Of a DNA stretch of 64,000 bases, positions 55,389-64,000 are shown one piece after another. The position numbers were made by a program, and so were the translations under genes. Location: the NCBI GenBank assembly GCA_026984735.1, contig JALSRN010000079.1, forward strand, positions 1 through 64,000, read 5' to 3'. The notes under the pieces are model-generated. The model ran no database searches. It had not been told where the DNA came from and was given only the letters and a program-made list of their open reading frames with translations. The stretch comes from Sedimenticola sp. GTDB taxonomy: Bacteria > Pseudomonadota > Gammaproteobacteria > Chromatiales > Chromatiaceae. The first letter of the stretch is position 1; each line of letters begins with the position of its first letter.

Positions 55389-55955
55389 TCAAAGCGCTCC
55401 ATCCAGCCCCGCTTCCCGCAGCAACCTTCCCGTTTCGTAGAGCGGCAAACCCACGATTCCCGAGTAGCTGCCGCGGATCTCCCGAACGAAGAGCGCCGCC
55501 CGCCCCTGGATGGCGTATCCGCCCGCCTTGTCCAAGGGCTCTCCGGTGGCCCAGTAGGCCCGCGCCTGGCGCTCGGTGATGGGGGCGAAAGTCACCGTGC
55601 TGACGTTCAATCGGTAACGCAGCGCACCTTTGTGGAGCAGAGCCACCCCGCTCATCACTTCGTGCGTGCGGCCCCCCAGCGCCAGCAGCATCTCCACCGC
55701 GTGCGACCGGTCGCGGGGCTTGCCCAGAGGAGCGCCGTCCAGCACCACGGCGGTGTCGGCGGCCAGTATCGGCAACCGGGCCTGCCTCGCCGCGGCCGCG
55801 CGCGCCTTGGCTCGGGTGATCCGTTCCACATAGGCTTCGGCCGTTTCGCCCGCAACGTGCGATTCGTCCACCTCCACCGGCATCACCCGATATTGGACGC
55901 CGATCTGATCCAACAGTTCACGGCGGCGGGGCGAGGCGGAGGCGAGCAAAATCAT
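55389..55955 (-). CDS. maf: Maf-family nucleoside triphosphate pyrophosphatase
   Basis: 188 residues. Begins ILLASASPRRRELLDQIG with the phosphate-binding SxSPRR, then VDESH, ILAADTAVVLDG and the KP.D motif region (LGKPRDRSHAVEMLLALGGR), and GGYAIQGRAALFV. It hydrolyses non-canonical or canonical pyrimidine triphosphates (YhdE-type). Three bp after rlmH, and 136 bp before rng, which is the common order. Confidence 0.95.
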   Translation of the reverse strand: MILLASASPRRRELLDQIGVQYRVMPVEVDESHVAGETAEAYVERITRAKARAAAARQARLPILAADTAVVLDGAPLGKPRDRSHAVEMLLALGGRTHEVMSGVALLHKGALRYRLNVSTVTFAPITERQARAYWATGEPLDKAGGYAIQGRAALFVREIRGSYSGIVGLPLYETGRLLREAGLDGAL

Positions 55956-55958
55956 CTT

Positions 55959-56429
55959 TCAGGCGCGATGGTAAGGATGGTTGCGCATCAGGCTCCACGC
56001 CCGGTAGAGCGCTTCGGCCACCACCACCCGCACCAGCGGGTGGGGCAGGGTGAGGGGAGAGAGGGACCATCGCTCTTCGGCGGCCTCCACGCACTCTCGC
56101 GACAGCCCCTCGGGGCCGCCCACCAGCAGCGCCAGGTCGCGGCCGTCGGCCATCCAGCGCTCCAGGCGGCCGGCGAGCTGTTCGGTGCTCCAGCCGCGCC
56201 CCTTCACATCCAGAGCCACCACCCGGCTGCCCTTGGGCACCGCCTGCAGCAGCCGCTTCCCCTCCTCGCGCAGAACGCGGGCGATGTCGGCGCTCTTCCG
56301 CCGCGCCCCCGCGCCGATCTCCACCAGCTCCAGGGCGCACTCCGCGGGCAAGCGCCGGGCGTACTCGTGGTACCCCTCCTGCACCCAGCGCGGCATCTTC
56401 TCTCCCACGGCGACGAGGCGGATCTTCAT
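55959..56429 (-). CDS. rlmH: 23S rRNA (pseudouridine-1915-N3)-methyltransferase
   Basis: 156 residues, a SPOUT methyltransferase. [22 protein letters not shown] at the start; SAM-binding knot [12 protein letters not shown] and the C-terminal [24 protein letters not shown] signature. It modifies helix 69 of the 23S rRNA. First gene of the minus-strand cluster. Confidence 0.98.
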   Translation of the reverse strand: MKIRLVAVGEKMPRWVQEGYHEYARRLPAECALELVEIGAGARRKSADIARVLREEGKRLLQAVPKGSRVVALDVKGRGWSTEQLAGRLERWMADGRDLALLVGGPEGLSRECVEAAEERWSLSPLTLPHPLVRVVVAEALYRAWSLMRNHPYHRA

Positions 56430-56676
56430 GACGATATTCTATTGCAACGGAAATTGCGTCCAGCGTCGCGACTGCGTGGATTGGATTTTCCATGGAGGGA
56501 TCGGGTACGCAAGCCGTATCCGGGCGAATGGCGCCGGGTTTGCGGTTGGGGCCTTGTTGAAATGGGGGCGATCATCAGGGAGCGCCTCGTCGGCCTGAGA
56601 GCCGTGCTTGGCGGCGCTGGCCGGCGGCCGAGGATGGTATCCTACCCGCTGTCGTCACCAACCCGCTTCGAGCCCC

Positions 56677-59367
56677 GTGGCCCCTGATTACGATCTCGTC
56701 CTCGTCGACGGCTCTTCCTATCTCTTCCGTGCCTTCCACGCCCTGCCGCCGCTCACCAACTCCAAAGGCGAGCCCACCGGCGCGGTGGTGGGGGTGGTCA
56801 ACATGTTGCGCAAGCTGGTCAACGAGTACCGCCCAAGGTACATGGCGGTGGTCTTCGACGCTCCCGGCAAGACTTTCCGCGACGAGCTCTACGAAGAGTA
56901 CAAGGCCAACCGCCCCCCCGCGCCCGAGGCGTTGAAGGCGCAGATCCCACTGTTGCACCGGATCGTCCAGGCCATGGGGCTGCCCCTGCTGATGGTGGAG
57001 GGGGTGGAGGCGGACGACGTCATCGGCACCCTCGCCAAGCGGGCGGCGGAGAAGGGGCTGAAGGTGCTCGTCTCCACCGGCGACAAGGACATGGCGCAAC
57101 TGGTGAACGACCGCGTCACCCTCATCGACACCATGACCGGCCGCATCCTCGACCCCCAAGGGGTGGAGAAGAAGTTCGGCGTGAAGCCCGGGCAGATCGT
57201 CGATTTTCTGGCGCTCACCGGCGACAGTTCCGACAACATTCCCGGCGTCCCCAAATGCGGCCCCAAGACCGCCGCCAAATGGCTGAGCCAGTACGGCTCT
57301 CTCGACGGGATCGTGGCCCATGCGAGCGAGATCAAGGGCAAGGTGGGAGAGAACCTGCGCGCCAGCCTCGATCAACTGCCCCTCTCCCGCGAGCTGGCCG
57401 CCATCCGCACCGACCTGGAGCTGGAGGTGGAACCGGAAGCGCTCCGGCCCCGGGAGCCGGACCGGAAGCGGTTGCGCGAGCTCTTCCAGCAGATGGAGGC
57501 GAGCCGCCTGCTGGCCACTTTGGAAGAGGAGAACCCCGATCCTCCGGCCGCCGCCGGCGACTACGCCCTCATCCTGGAGCGGGCCGATTTCGACCGGTGG
57601 CTGGCGCGACTTCAGGCGGCCGAGCTCTTCGCCTTCGACACCGAGACCACCAGCCTGGACTACATGCAAGCGGAGCTGGTGGGGCTCTCCTTCGCCGTGG
57701 AGCCGGGCGAGGCGGCCTATGTGCCGCTGACCCACCGCTACCCGGGAGCGCCCGATCAGCTCGACCGCCAGTGGGTGCTGGAACGGCTGCGACCCCTGCT
57801 CGAGGATCCCGGCCGCGCCAAGGTGGGGCAGAATCTCAAATACGACATGAGCATCCTGGCGCGCCACGGCGTGGCGCTGCGCGGCGTCGCCTTCGACACC
57901 ATGCTCGAGTCCTATGTGCTCGATTCCACCGCCACCCGCCACGACATGGATTCCCTCGCCCGCAAATACCTCGGCCGCCAACCGATCTCTTATGAGAAGG
58001 TCGCCGGCAAGGGCCGGGATCAGCTCACTTTCGACCAAGTGACGCTGGAGAAGGCCGCCCCCTACGCCGCCGAGGATGCCGACGTCACCCTGCAGTTGCA
58101 CCGCGCGCTCTGGCCGCGGCTGGAGGCCGAGCCGGGCTTGAAGTACGTCTTCGAAGAGATCGAGATGCCTCTGGTGCCGGTGCTCTCGCGCATGGAGCGC
58201 GCCGGCGTGCGCATCGACACCGCCCTTCTGCGGAGGCAGAGCGCCGAACTGGCCGAAAAGCTCCAGCGGCTGGAAGCGCGCGCCCACGAGATCGCCGGTC
58301 GCCCCTTCAACCTGGGTTCGCCCAAGCAGATCGGCCAGATCTTTTTCGAAGAGCTGGGCATGGAGGTGATCCGCAGGACGCCCAAGGGGGCTCCATCCAC
58401 CTCCGAGGCGGTGCTCCAGGAGTTGGCCGCGCGCGGCCACGAGCTGCCGGCGGTGATCCTGGAGCATCGCGGTCTGGCCAAGCTCAAGTCCACCTACCTG
58501 GACAAGCTGCCGCGCATGGTGGATCCCCGCACCGGCCGCGTCCACACCAGCTACCATCAGGCGGTGGCCGCCACCGGCCGGCTCAGCTCTTCCGACCCCA
58601 ACCTGCAGAACATTCCGGTGCGCACCGAGGAGGGGCGGCGTATCCGCAAGGCCTTCGTGGCCGAACCGGGGTGGAAGATGGTGGCCGCCGATTACTCCCA
58701 GATCGAGTTGCGCATCATGGCCCACCTTTCCGGCGACGAAGGGCTGCTGCGCGCCTTCGAACAGGGGCTGGACATTCACGCCGCCACTGCTGCCGAGGTG
58801 TTCGGCTTTGGATCGCCGGAGGCGGTGGAGCCGGAAGCGCGCCGTCGCGCCAAGGCGATCAACTTCGGGCTCATCTACGGCATGTCGGCCTTCGGCCTGG
58901 CGCGCCAGCTCGGCATCGGCCGCGACGAGGCGCAGCGGTACATCGACCTCTACTTCAGCCGCTACCCCGGCGTGCGCGACTACATGGAGCGCACCCGCGA
59001 GCGCGCCCGGGAACAGGGCTATGTGGAGACCCTGTTCGGCCGCCGCCTCCATCTGCCGGAGATCGACAGCCGCAACGGCCAGCGCCGCGCCGCCGCCGAG
59101 CGCACCGCCATCAACGCGCCCATGCAGGGCAGCGCCGCCGATATCATCAAGCGCGCCATGATCGCCATCGACCGCTGGCTGGAAGCGGAAAGGCCCGCGG
59201 TGCGCATGGTGATGCAGGTGCACGACGAGCTGGTTTTCGAAGTGCGTGAAGATCAGCTGGAGACCGCCACCGCCCGGATCGCCGCCCGCATGGAGCAGGC
59301 CGCGCAACTGAAGGTGCCGCTGGTGGTGGACGTGGGAGTGGGAGAGAACTGGGAGGCGGCGCATTGA
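56677..59367 (+). CDS. polA: DNA polymerase I
   Basis: 896 residues from GTG 56677 (VAPDYDLVLVDGSSYLFRAFH). Domains: 5' nuclease (1 to about 300; VFDAPGKTFRDELYEEYKANR, VSTGDKDMAQLV), 3'-5' exonuclease with DxE kept (FAFDTETTSLDYM, near 320), and polymerase with motif A DYSQIELRIMAHLSGD (near 672), O-helix RRRAKAINFGLIYGMSAFGL and motif C VMQVHDELVFEV (near 848). All three activities look intact. The 247-bp gap upstream, toward rlmH, shows no gene or strong promoter. Confidence 0.98.
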   Translation: MAPDYDLVLVDGSSYLFRAFHALPPLTNSKGEPTGAVVGVVNMLRKLVNEYRPRYMAVVFDAPGKTFRDELYEEYKANRPPAPEALKAQIPLLHRIVQAMGLPLLMVEGVEADDVIGTLAKRAAEKGLKVLVSTGDKDMAQLVNDRVTLIDTMTGRILDPQGVEKKFGVKPGQIVDFLALTGDSSDNIPGVPKCGPKTAAKWLSQYGSLDGIVAHASEIKGKVGENLRASLDQLPLSRELAAIRTDLELEVEPEALRPREPDRKRLRELFQQMEASRLLATLEEENPDPPAAAGDYALILERADFDRWLARLQAAELFAFDTETTSLDYMQAELVGLSFAVEPGEAAYVPLTHRYPGAPDQLDRQWVLERLRPLLEDPGRAKVGQNLKYDMSILARHGVALRGVAFDTMLESYVLDSTATRHDMDSLARKYLGRQPISYEKVAGKGRDQLTFDQVTLEKAAPYAAEDADVTLQLHRALWPRLEAEPGLKYVFEEIEMPLVPVLSRMERAGVRIDTALLRRQSAELAEKLQRLEARAHEIAGRPFNLGSPKQIGQIFFEELGMEVIRRTPKGAPSTSEAVLQELAARGHELPAVILEHRGLAKLKSTYLDKLPRMVDPRTGRVHTSYHQAVAATGRLSSSDPNLQNIPVRTEEGRRIRKAFVAEPGWKMVAADYSQIELRIMAHLSGDEGLLRAFEQGLDIHAATAAEVFGFGSPEAVEPEARRRAKAINFGLIYGMSAFGLARQLGIGRDEAQRYIDLYFSRYPGVRDYMERTRERAREQGYVETLFGRRLHLPEIDSRNGQRRAAAERTAINAPMQGSAADIIKRAMIAIDRWLEAERPAVRMVMQVHDELVFEVREDQLETATARIAARMEQAAQLKVPLVVDVGVGENWEAAH

Positions 59368-59369
59368 TG

Positions 59370-59400
59370 GCGGGGACGTCGTTCCCGCGCAGGCGGGGAC
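59370..59400. repeat. REP-like palindromic cluster after polA
   Basis: GCGGGGAC-GTC-GTTCCCGC-GCAG-GCGGGGAC: the middle arm can pair with either flank, as in REP elements. It sits immediately after the polA stop and may also slow 3' decay or end transcription. Confidence 0.55.
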
Positions 59401-59477
59401 CCTAACTGAGCTTCCCTGTGGGCCCGGCTCCATTTCGCTCTTGCTTTCATTCGTTCATTCTGTGAACATGCGCCGCC

Positions 59478-59753
59478 ATGGCGGCGGAACCCGACACTTC
59501 TCTCCACTACCGCATCCTCAAGTTGATCGAGGAGCGTCCCCAGATCAGCCAGCGTGAACTCTCTCGCGAGCTCGGCCTTTCTCTGGGCAAGGTCAACTAC
59601 TGCCTGCGCGCCTTCGCCCAGCGGGGGCTGGTGAAGGTCCGCAACTTCCGCCGCGCCGACAACAAGCGCGCCTACGCCTACTATCTCACTCCCGCTGGGA
59701 TCCAAAACCAAGTGCTAGTTGGGGAAACCCGATACTATCTCGCTGGAGATTAG
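59478..59753 (+). CDS. EPS-associated MarR-type transcriptional regulator, C-terminally truncated
   Basis: 91 residues. A winged-helix protein: HYRILKLIEERPQISQRELS, HTH LGLSLGKVNYCLRAFAQRGL, wing VKVRNFRRADNKRAYAYYLTPAGI. This is close to the small MarR-like regulators found at exopolysaccharide loci. Those usually continue for another 20-30 residues with a helix (T.RFL.RK..EYE.L..EI). Here the frame changes character after TPAGI and ends VLVGETRYYLAGD. The base composition also drops at this point, so the end was probably replaced by the insertion of the downstream island. Confidence 0.72.
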   Translation: MAAEPDTSLHYRILKLIEERPQISQRELSRELGLSLGKVNYCLRAFAQRGLVKVRNFRRADNKRAYAYYLTPAGIQNQVLVGETRYYLAGD

Positions 59754-60015
59754 CAAGGTGCAGTCAGCGAGTTATCTGGAATAAAGTATTGTGTGGTTTG
59801 AGGAAGTTCATGATCGAATGCCGACTGAAATATTGGCAGAGACAGGTCATATGGCATTAAAAATGCGTATGAGTCGTGTCGGGGTGTTTGCCTGGCGCCT
59901 GTGGTCGGTGCGTGAAAATTTTCCTTTTTTCTGATGGTTTTTATCCTGGCCAGGAACCTTGGTGTGTTCAATCGGATCGGCGACATCCAACATCGGCAAC
60001 TAGTGGTGGGTTTTT
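59754..60015. other. AT-richer gap at the start of the polysaccharide block
   Basis: 262 bp between the truncated regulator and the flippase. I see no gene, no JUMPstart/ops element and no transposase remnant. It has short stems (GAAAATTTTC followed by CTTTTTT near 59915-59932) that could end transcription from upstream. Confidence 0.4.
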
Positions 60016-61323
60016 TTGCGTAAGCAACTATTCGCCGTGGCGAACTTAACCATCTTCGCACAGGCCGCGGCATTTGCAAAGATGTGGATCACGGCATCCC
60101 TGTTCGGTGTAGGGTCCGTTCTGGATGGCTATTTTCTTGCCTTGACGGCACCAACCTTGATTGGCGGCATCGTTTCCGGTGGTTTGCAGACCGCTATTTT
60201 CCCGGTGCGCGCGCGTTTGGCAGAAAGACAGGGCCAGGAGGTAGCCGCGCGTTTTGAGCGCTCAATATTAGCAGGTGTATTGCTGCTGGGAACTATCCTT
60301 GCGTTTGTCGTTTTGCTCATCATGCCCGTCGTGATTGCTAGAGTAGGTGAAAGTCGATCCCACATGATTCAAAGTTCGGCGATTTTCGTGTTGCCATGGG
60401 CAGCAATGCTTGTTCCCCTCAATGCTGTGGGAGATACATTGGGGTATTTTCTTGCTTTTCGAGGCCGGTTTCCGATTGCAGCGGCCGCGCCCATAGCAAA
60501 TGCCCTGTTGGGCGCTGGGCTGTTGTTGGCTTGGCCAGAAGGTGGCCTACTGAATCTCGCTCTTGGTACTGTGCTAGGATTGATTCTGCAAGTTTTTATA
60601 TGCGCCTGGGGTTTGCAAAAGGCTGGATTCATATTTGCGGCTCCACTGGCTGGTGTCGCAGAGCGGATCAATGAATGGCGCGAAATGGCGTATTTATGTG
60701 GCTGGAGTCTGCCTGGCGTGGCTTTCTCCAATCTAACGGTTTCGCTGCCACCGTTAATGCTGGCCGCATATGGAGAAGGGGCAATTTCCGCATTCGGGTA
60801 TGCTTGGCGTTTGCATAACGTGGCAGTGCAAGTGGCCGTCATGGCCTTCTCGCCTGTCGTTCTGGCACGCTTCTCATCGCTGGTTGCACAAAATGCGCAT
60901 CGGGAAATCCGCCGATTGGTGCGCAAAGGTGCGCAGATGGCTATTGGGCTGGGTGCCATGGCCACTGTGTTCGTGTGGCTTTTTGGTGCGCCGTTCTTGG
61001 AGTTGGTTTTTCAGGGGAAATTTGATGCCAATGCTGCTAGTCACGTTGCCAAGCAATGGCTTTGGTTGACTGTAGGTTTGTTTCCCGCGGTTCAAGGTAA
61101 TGTTCTGGCAAAGCTGTGGCAGGCCCGTGGTCATGCACGCATGCTGTCATTTCTGGCAGGGGTAGGATTGATGGCATTTGTCGGCACGGAGTGGCTATTG
61201 TCGAAGCCTTTTGGTGAGCAAGCGGTATCTGCTGGACTTTCGATCTCGAGCATGGTGGTATTTCTGTTGTTATGGGGTCTTTATTCATCGCAAATACGCA
61301 CACGTATTGATTTTATTAGGTGA
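60016..61323 (+). CDS. MurJ/MviN-like polysaccharide flippase
   Basis: 435 residues. About twelve hydrophobic helices in MOP-flippase style; the N-terminus (LTIFAQAAAFAKMWITASLFG ... LDGYFLALTAPTLI) and ARFERSILAG resemble MurJ/MviN and the related lipid-linked oligosaccharide flippases. It is shorter than MurJ (about 510). Start at TTG 60016, with GGTGGG 6 bp upstream and an in-frame stop at 60001. In this setting it probably flips a surface-polysaccharide repeat unit across the inner membrane rather than lipid II. Codon use is less GC-rich than in the core. Confidence 0.83.
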   Translation: MRKQLFAVANLTIFAQAAAFAKMWITASLFGVGSVLDGYFLALTAPTLIGGIVSGGLQTAIFPVRARLAERQGQEVAARFERSILAGVLLLGTILAFVVLLIMPVVIARVGESRSHMIQSSAIFVLPWAAMLVPLNAVGDTLGYFLAFRGRFPIAAAAPIANALLGAGLLLAWPEGGLLNLALGTVLGLILQVFICAWGLQKAGFIFAAPLAGVAERINEWREMAYLCGWSLPGVAFSNLTVSLPPLMLAAYGEGAISAFGYAWRLHNVAVQVAVMAFSPVVLARFSSLVAQNAHREIRRLVRKGAQMAIGLGAMATVFVWLFGAPFLELVFQGKFDANAASHVAKQWLWLTVGLFPAVQGNVLAKLWQARGHARMLSFLAGVGLMAFVGTEWLLSKPFGEQAVSAGLSISSMVVFLLLWGLYSSQIRTRIDFIR

Positions 61324-61326
61324 TTA

Positions 61327-62328
61327 ATGGATACCGGTAACAAATCACATCCTACATCTGTGGAGGTATGTTGCCCACTATGTGGATCTAACCGCTCGCG
61401 CCAATTGTTTGATACACGCGATTATGCTTTTCATTGTTCGGATGAACGATTTACCTTGCAGCGTTGCAATGACTGTGGATGTGGTTACCTAAGTCCTCGT
61501 CCTCCAGAACATGAAATCTATCGGTATTATCCTAAGGAGTTTTACTGGTCGTGGGAAGGGGTGCAACAGGACTTATCTTGGTCAGAGGTAATTGAAAAGA
61601 GGCGCCAACAACTGGACGCCAAAGCAACATGGTTGGCTGACTTACCCCCGGGCAGGCTTCTTGATATCGGCGCGCAAAAAGGAGAATTTATTTGGTATAT
61701 GCGAAGCCTTGGCTGGGATGTCGAAGGAGTGGAACTGGACAACGACGTTCCCAATCCCTCTGACATGCCGATCCGGTATGGCGATTTTCTCGATATGGTG
61801 TTCGAGCCGGCCTCCTATGATTGCATAACCTTTTGGGCGGTTCTTGAACATGTCTATAAACCTGCAGCTTTTATTAGGAAGGCGGCATTCCTGTTGAAAC
61901 CTGGTGGACGCCTCGTAGCGTTGGTGACTAATCTGCAATCAATACAGGCGCGCTGGTATCATGCGGACGATTATCCCAGACACCTGACGATATTTACCGC
62001 AGCTGCACTTCGCAAGTTATGCCGGCGTGAGGGGTTGCGGTTGGTGCAGGTACGGACCGACCAGAAAATATTTGGCGGAGCACTGAATGGTGGGTTACTC
62101 TATGCCGTCAAGCGGCTTGGTGGCTACAGTCAGGACGAAGCTTTTTCCGAGTGGAAACAGCCGCATGATCCGGATCTGTTTTGGGGTTGCTGGCGAAGCC
62201 GCCCATCGCGCTTTGTTCGGGCCGTTAGTCGACTGGACCGGGCGATCACATGGCCGATTGAGAAACTGCTCGATTACCTCGGTTTTGGTTTTATCATGAC
62301 GTTTGTCATTGAAAAGCCCCATGAATGA
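61327..62328 (+). CDS. SAM-dependent methyltransferase with N-terminal zinc ribbon
   Basis: 333 residues. Four Cys of a zinc-ribbon (VCCPLCGSN ... CNDCGCGYLSPRPP) precede a Rossmann methyltransferase: motif I GRLLDIGAQKGEFIWYM, acidic end VEGVELD, motif II-like YDCITFWAVLEHVYKP, and LLKPGGRLVALV. This layout (class I SAM methyltransferase with N-terminal zinc finger) is common in glycan clusters, where it methylates sugars or lipid-linked intermediates. ATG 61327 follows the flippase stop by 3 bp. Confidence 0.85.
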   Translation: MDTGNKSHPTSVEVCCPLCGSNRSRQLFDTRDYAFHCSDERFTLQRCNDCGCGYLSPRPPEHEIYRYYPKEFYWSWEGVQQDLSWSEVIEKRRQQLDAKATWLADLPPGRLLDIGAQKGEFIWYMRSLGWDVEGVELDNDVPNPSDMPIRYGDFLDMVFEPASYDCITFWAVLEHVYKPAAFIRKAAFLLKPGGRLVALVTNLQSIQARWYHADDYPRHLTIFTAAALRKLCRREGLRLVQVRTDQKIFGGALNGGLLYAVKRLGGYSQDEAFSEWKQPHDPDLFWGCWRSRPSRFVRAVSRLDRAITWPIEKLLDYLGFGFIMTFVIEKPHE

Positions 62329-62349
62329 ATTGGAAAAACAAGGAACGAG

Positions 62350-63030
62350 ATGACTGACCGTTGGCTGGATTATTTCTCTCGCCAGGGCGGTTTGAGCGAG
62401 ACTTGGCTGAAGGCTGCTGTCACCCATTGGGGATTTCACGAAATCCTATATGGCATGATCCAGCGTTATTGCTCTCCTCCGGCACGTCTGCTCGATGTAG
62501 GATGCGGGCTGGGATGGTCGGACGCTTATTTGGCCTCTTGTGGCTACGAGATTCTGGGCATCGACAACGAAGAACGTCTAGTGGCACGTGCACGTGAATT
62601 GGCCGCTAACCTTGGAGTTCCAGCTCAATTCCAAGTAGCAGACGCTTTTGATCTTTCACCATTCTATGGCCAGTTTGATCTGGCCTATTCCTGCGGCGTG
62701 CTCGAACATTTCGACCGGGACGTTACGATTCAACTTCTGCGTGAGCAAGCAAGGTGTGCCCGCTATGTGCTGATCCAAATCCCAACGAAATATACTGCAT
62801 ATACCAATGAAATTACGGACGAACGCATTTACAATATCACGGAACTGAAGAGAATCGTGCGTGATGCGGGGCTTTCCGTTGTTGTTGCTTTTGGCTATGG
62901 AGATATAACCGTCACGCCAGCCCAGATCTGGGCCCGCAGGCTCATGCCCCGGGCGGCATGGCGCTGGCTTCAGAACCGCGGGTTTGCCTATAGCATTGCC
63001 GTCGTTGGGGAGGAAGCGGAGGCACGCTAG
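62350..63030 (+). CDS. Class I SAM-dependent methyltransferase
   Basis: 226 residues. Motif I RLLDVGCGLGWSDAYLA, acidic EILGIDNEERLV, the FDLAYSCGVLEHFDRD motif II region, and a C-terminal part reading AQIWARRLMPRAAWRWLQNR. Substrate unknown; small-molecule or glycan methylation is likely from context. Its TAG directly abuts the ATG of the next gene. Confidence 0.85.
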   Translation: MTDRWLDYFSRQGGLSETWLKAAVTHWGFHEILYGMIQRYCSPPARLLDVGCGLGWSDAYLASCGYEILGIDNEERLVARARELAANLGVPAQFQVADAFDLSPFYGQFDLAYSCGVLEHFDRDVTIQLLREQARCARYVLIQIPTKYTAYTNEITDERIYNITELKRIVRDAGLSVVVAFGYGDITVTPAQIWARRLMPRAAWRWLQNRGFAYSIAVVGEEAEAR

Positions 63031-63666
63031 ATGAAGCACCCACCTATCAGGTTGCTATGCGTCGAACGACTTAGTGCGGAAATTGCAAGCGCAGTACAAG
63101 TCCTCGACGCTGGCGCAGGCGGTCGCCGGCTGGCGCCTCACTGTACTACAGTAGACGTTGTCGCTATACCTGGTACAGATGTCGTGGCCGATATATGTAG
63201 TTCAGTCCCTTTCCCCGACGAATGTTTTGATTTAGTTATTTGTACCAGCGTTCTGGAACATGTAGAAGATCCCGAGTCTGCATTGAGAGAATTGCGCCGT
63301 GTTACTCGCCGAGGCGGCCGGATTTGGCTGGAGGTTCCATTCATTTACCATTTTCATGTCAGTTCCTGGGCTGATCGTGCAGATTTCCGGCGCTGGACGT
63401 TTGAGGGCGCTCGGCGGTTGTTGCCTGGCGATCATCTGTTGGAATATGGCATCAATGTTGGTATAGGTACATCACTTCGTCTGATGGCAGCGGAAACGCT
63501 CGCTACTCCCCTTTATGCTGAGAGGCATCAAGGAGCTTACTATTTGGCGCGATGGTTATTTTCTTGGCTAATGTATCCCCTCTCATGGCTAGACCGCTAT
63601 AAAAACCCAGATGGTCCCGCTAACCGAACGGCAGGTGGATTCTGGTTGCTGTTTGAGAAATCATAG
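63031..63666 (+). CDS. Class I SAM-dependent methyltransferase
   Basis: 211 residues. Motif I VLDAGAGGRRLAPH is short, then TVDVVAIPGTDVVADI, FDLVICTSVLEHVEDPESAL and the strand VTRRGGRIWLEVPF. The C-terminal half has two hydrophobic helices (YYLARWLFSWLMYPLSWLD), suggesting membrane association. Third methyltransferase in a row. Starts immediately after the previous stop. Confidence 0.82.
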   Translation: MKHPPIRLLCVERLSAEIASAVQVLDAGAGGRRLAPHCTTVDVVAIPGTDVVADICSSVPFPDECFDLVICTSVLEHVEDPESALRELRRVTRRGGRIWLEVPFIYHFHVSSWADRADFRRWTFEGARRLLPGDHLLEYGINVGIGTSLRLMAAETLATPLYAERHQGAYYLARWLFSWLMYPLSWLDRYKNPDGPANRTAGGFWLLFEKS

Positions 63667-64000
63667 ATGGAGGAGCCGAAAGTAAGGAAACGCCTGCTGT
63701 TTTCGGTTTCCAGCCTGTCTGCTGGAGGCGCGGAACGTGTGATCTCAGAGCTTGCTGGGTCCTTTGCCGAGACAGGCTGGGAAGTGGGGGTGTTGACGCT
63801 GGGAGGACAAGCGAACGACCACTACACTCTTCATCCTGAAGTGGAGCATATCGCGCTCGATCTCATTTGGGATTCTAGAAACCTATGGCAAAGCGTGGTC
63901 AGCAATGTACGTCGCAGTCGCATCATACGGCAGGCGGCGGTCCTATTTTCGCCGCAAGTCGTGATAAGTTTCATCGACCAGAACAACGTGAGGCTCCTTG
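63667..64000 (+). CDS. Glycosyltransferase, GT4-like (partial, runs off the window)
   Basis: 111 residues visible. Starts MEEPKVRKRLLFSVSSLSAG and continues GAERVISELAGSFAETGWEVGVLTL, the donor-independent N-terminal fold and the GGAER loop of GT4-type enzymes. Acceptor and linkage unknown. The gene continues past 64000. Confidence 0.8.
   Translation, partial: MEEPKVRKRLLFSVSSLSAGGAERVISELAGSFAETGWEVGVLTLGGQANDHYTLHPEVEHIALDLIWDSRNLWQSVVSNVRRSRIIRQAAVLFSPQVVISFIDQNNVRLL

Noticed and set aside
59754-60015. JUMPstart/ops element for RfaH at the polysaccharide locus
   Set aside because: No GGCGGTAGC-type ops sequence found in the gap.

Overview
The window looks like chromosomal DNA of a GC-rich gammaproteobacterium. 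Gene order supports this: parA-parB-atpIBEFHAGDC-glmU-glmS, mrcA divergent from pilMNOPQ-aroK-aroB-gltB-gltD, rlmH-maf-rng-yhdP-nitrilase-tldD-pmbA, and argS next to an FtsN-like gene are all arrangements familiar from that class. A 16-type beta-barrel porin, a type IV pilus assembly operon and a bacteriohemerythrin fit a Gram-negative, surface-motile, oxygen-aware cell. I cannot name the genus.

Layout. 1-2,900: end of an unidentified gene, a 160-bp multi-hairpin repeat, a porin, and three small genes of uncertain role (HTH protein, membrane coiled-coil protein, degenerate nucleotidyltransferase). 3,029-12,720: rpiA (minus), then parAB and the complete F1Fo ATP synthase operon with a near-consensus promoter and an intrinsic terminator. 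12,743-19,508: an FKBP-type isomerase, glmU-glmS (UDP-GlcNAc supply), hemerythrin, an orphan 44-residue acidic protein, folA coupled to an arfA-like gene that carries a terminator hairpin inside its coding region, and a convergent fructosamine-kinase/lipoprotein pair. 19,898-26,410: priA, argS, SPOR protein, rpe, gph, rpmE. 26,437-30,156: malic enzyme, malate dehydrogenase and citrate synthase side by side. 30,176-45,982: mrcA, pilMNOPQ, aroKB, gltBD. 46,160-56,429: one long minus-strand cluster rlmH-maf-rng-yhdP-nitrilase-tldD-pmbA, interrupted between yhdP and the nitrilase by the second copy of the multi-hairpin repeat and a REP hairpin. 56,677-59,367: polA.

59,478-64,000 differs. A truncated EPS-associated MarR-type regulator marks the edge of an AT-richer block with a polysaccharide flippase, three consecutive SAM-dependent methyltransferases and the start of a glycosyltransferase. 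This is most likely the beginning of a horizontally acquired surface-polysaccharide locus that continues beyond the window.

Most of the window is housekeeping. The signals most worth following are the paired 160-bp multi-hairpin element with terminal inverted repeats, the arfA-like gene with the internal bidirectional terminator, the probable CTG start of the fructosamine kinase, the nucleotidyltransferase that has lost half of its DxD motif, the 24-bp palindrome ahead of pilM, the DnaA boxes ahead of priA, and the junction that truncates the EPS regulator. I saw no tRNA, rRNA, CRISPR array, transposase or prophage gene.
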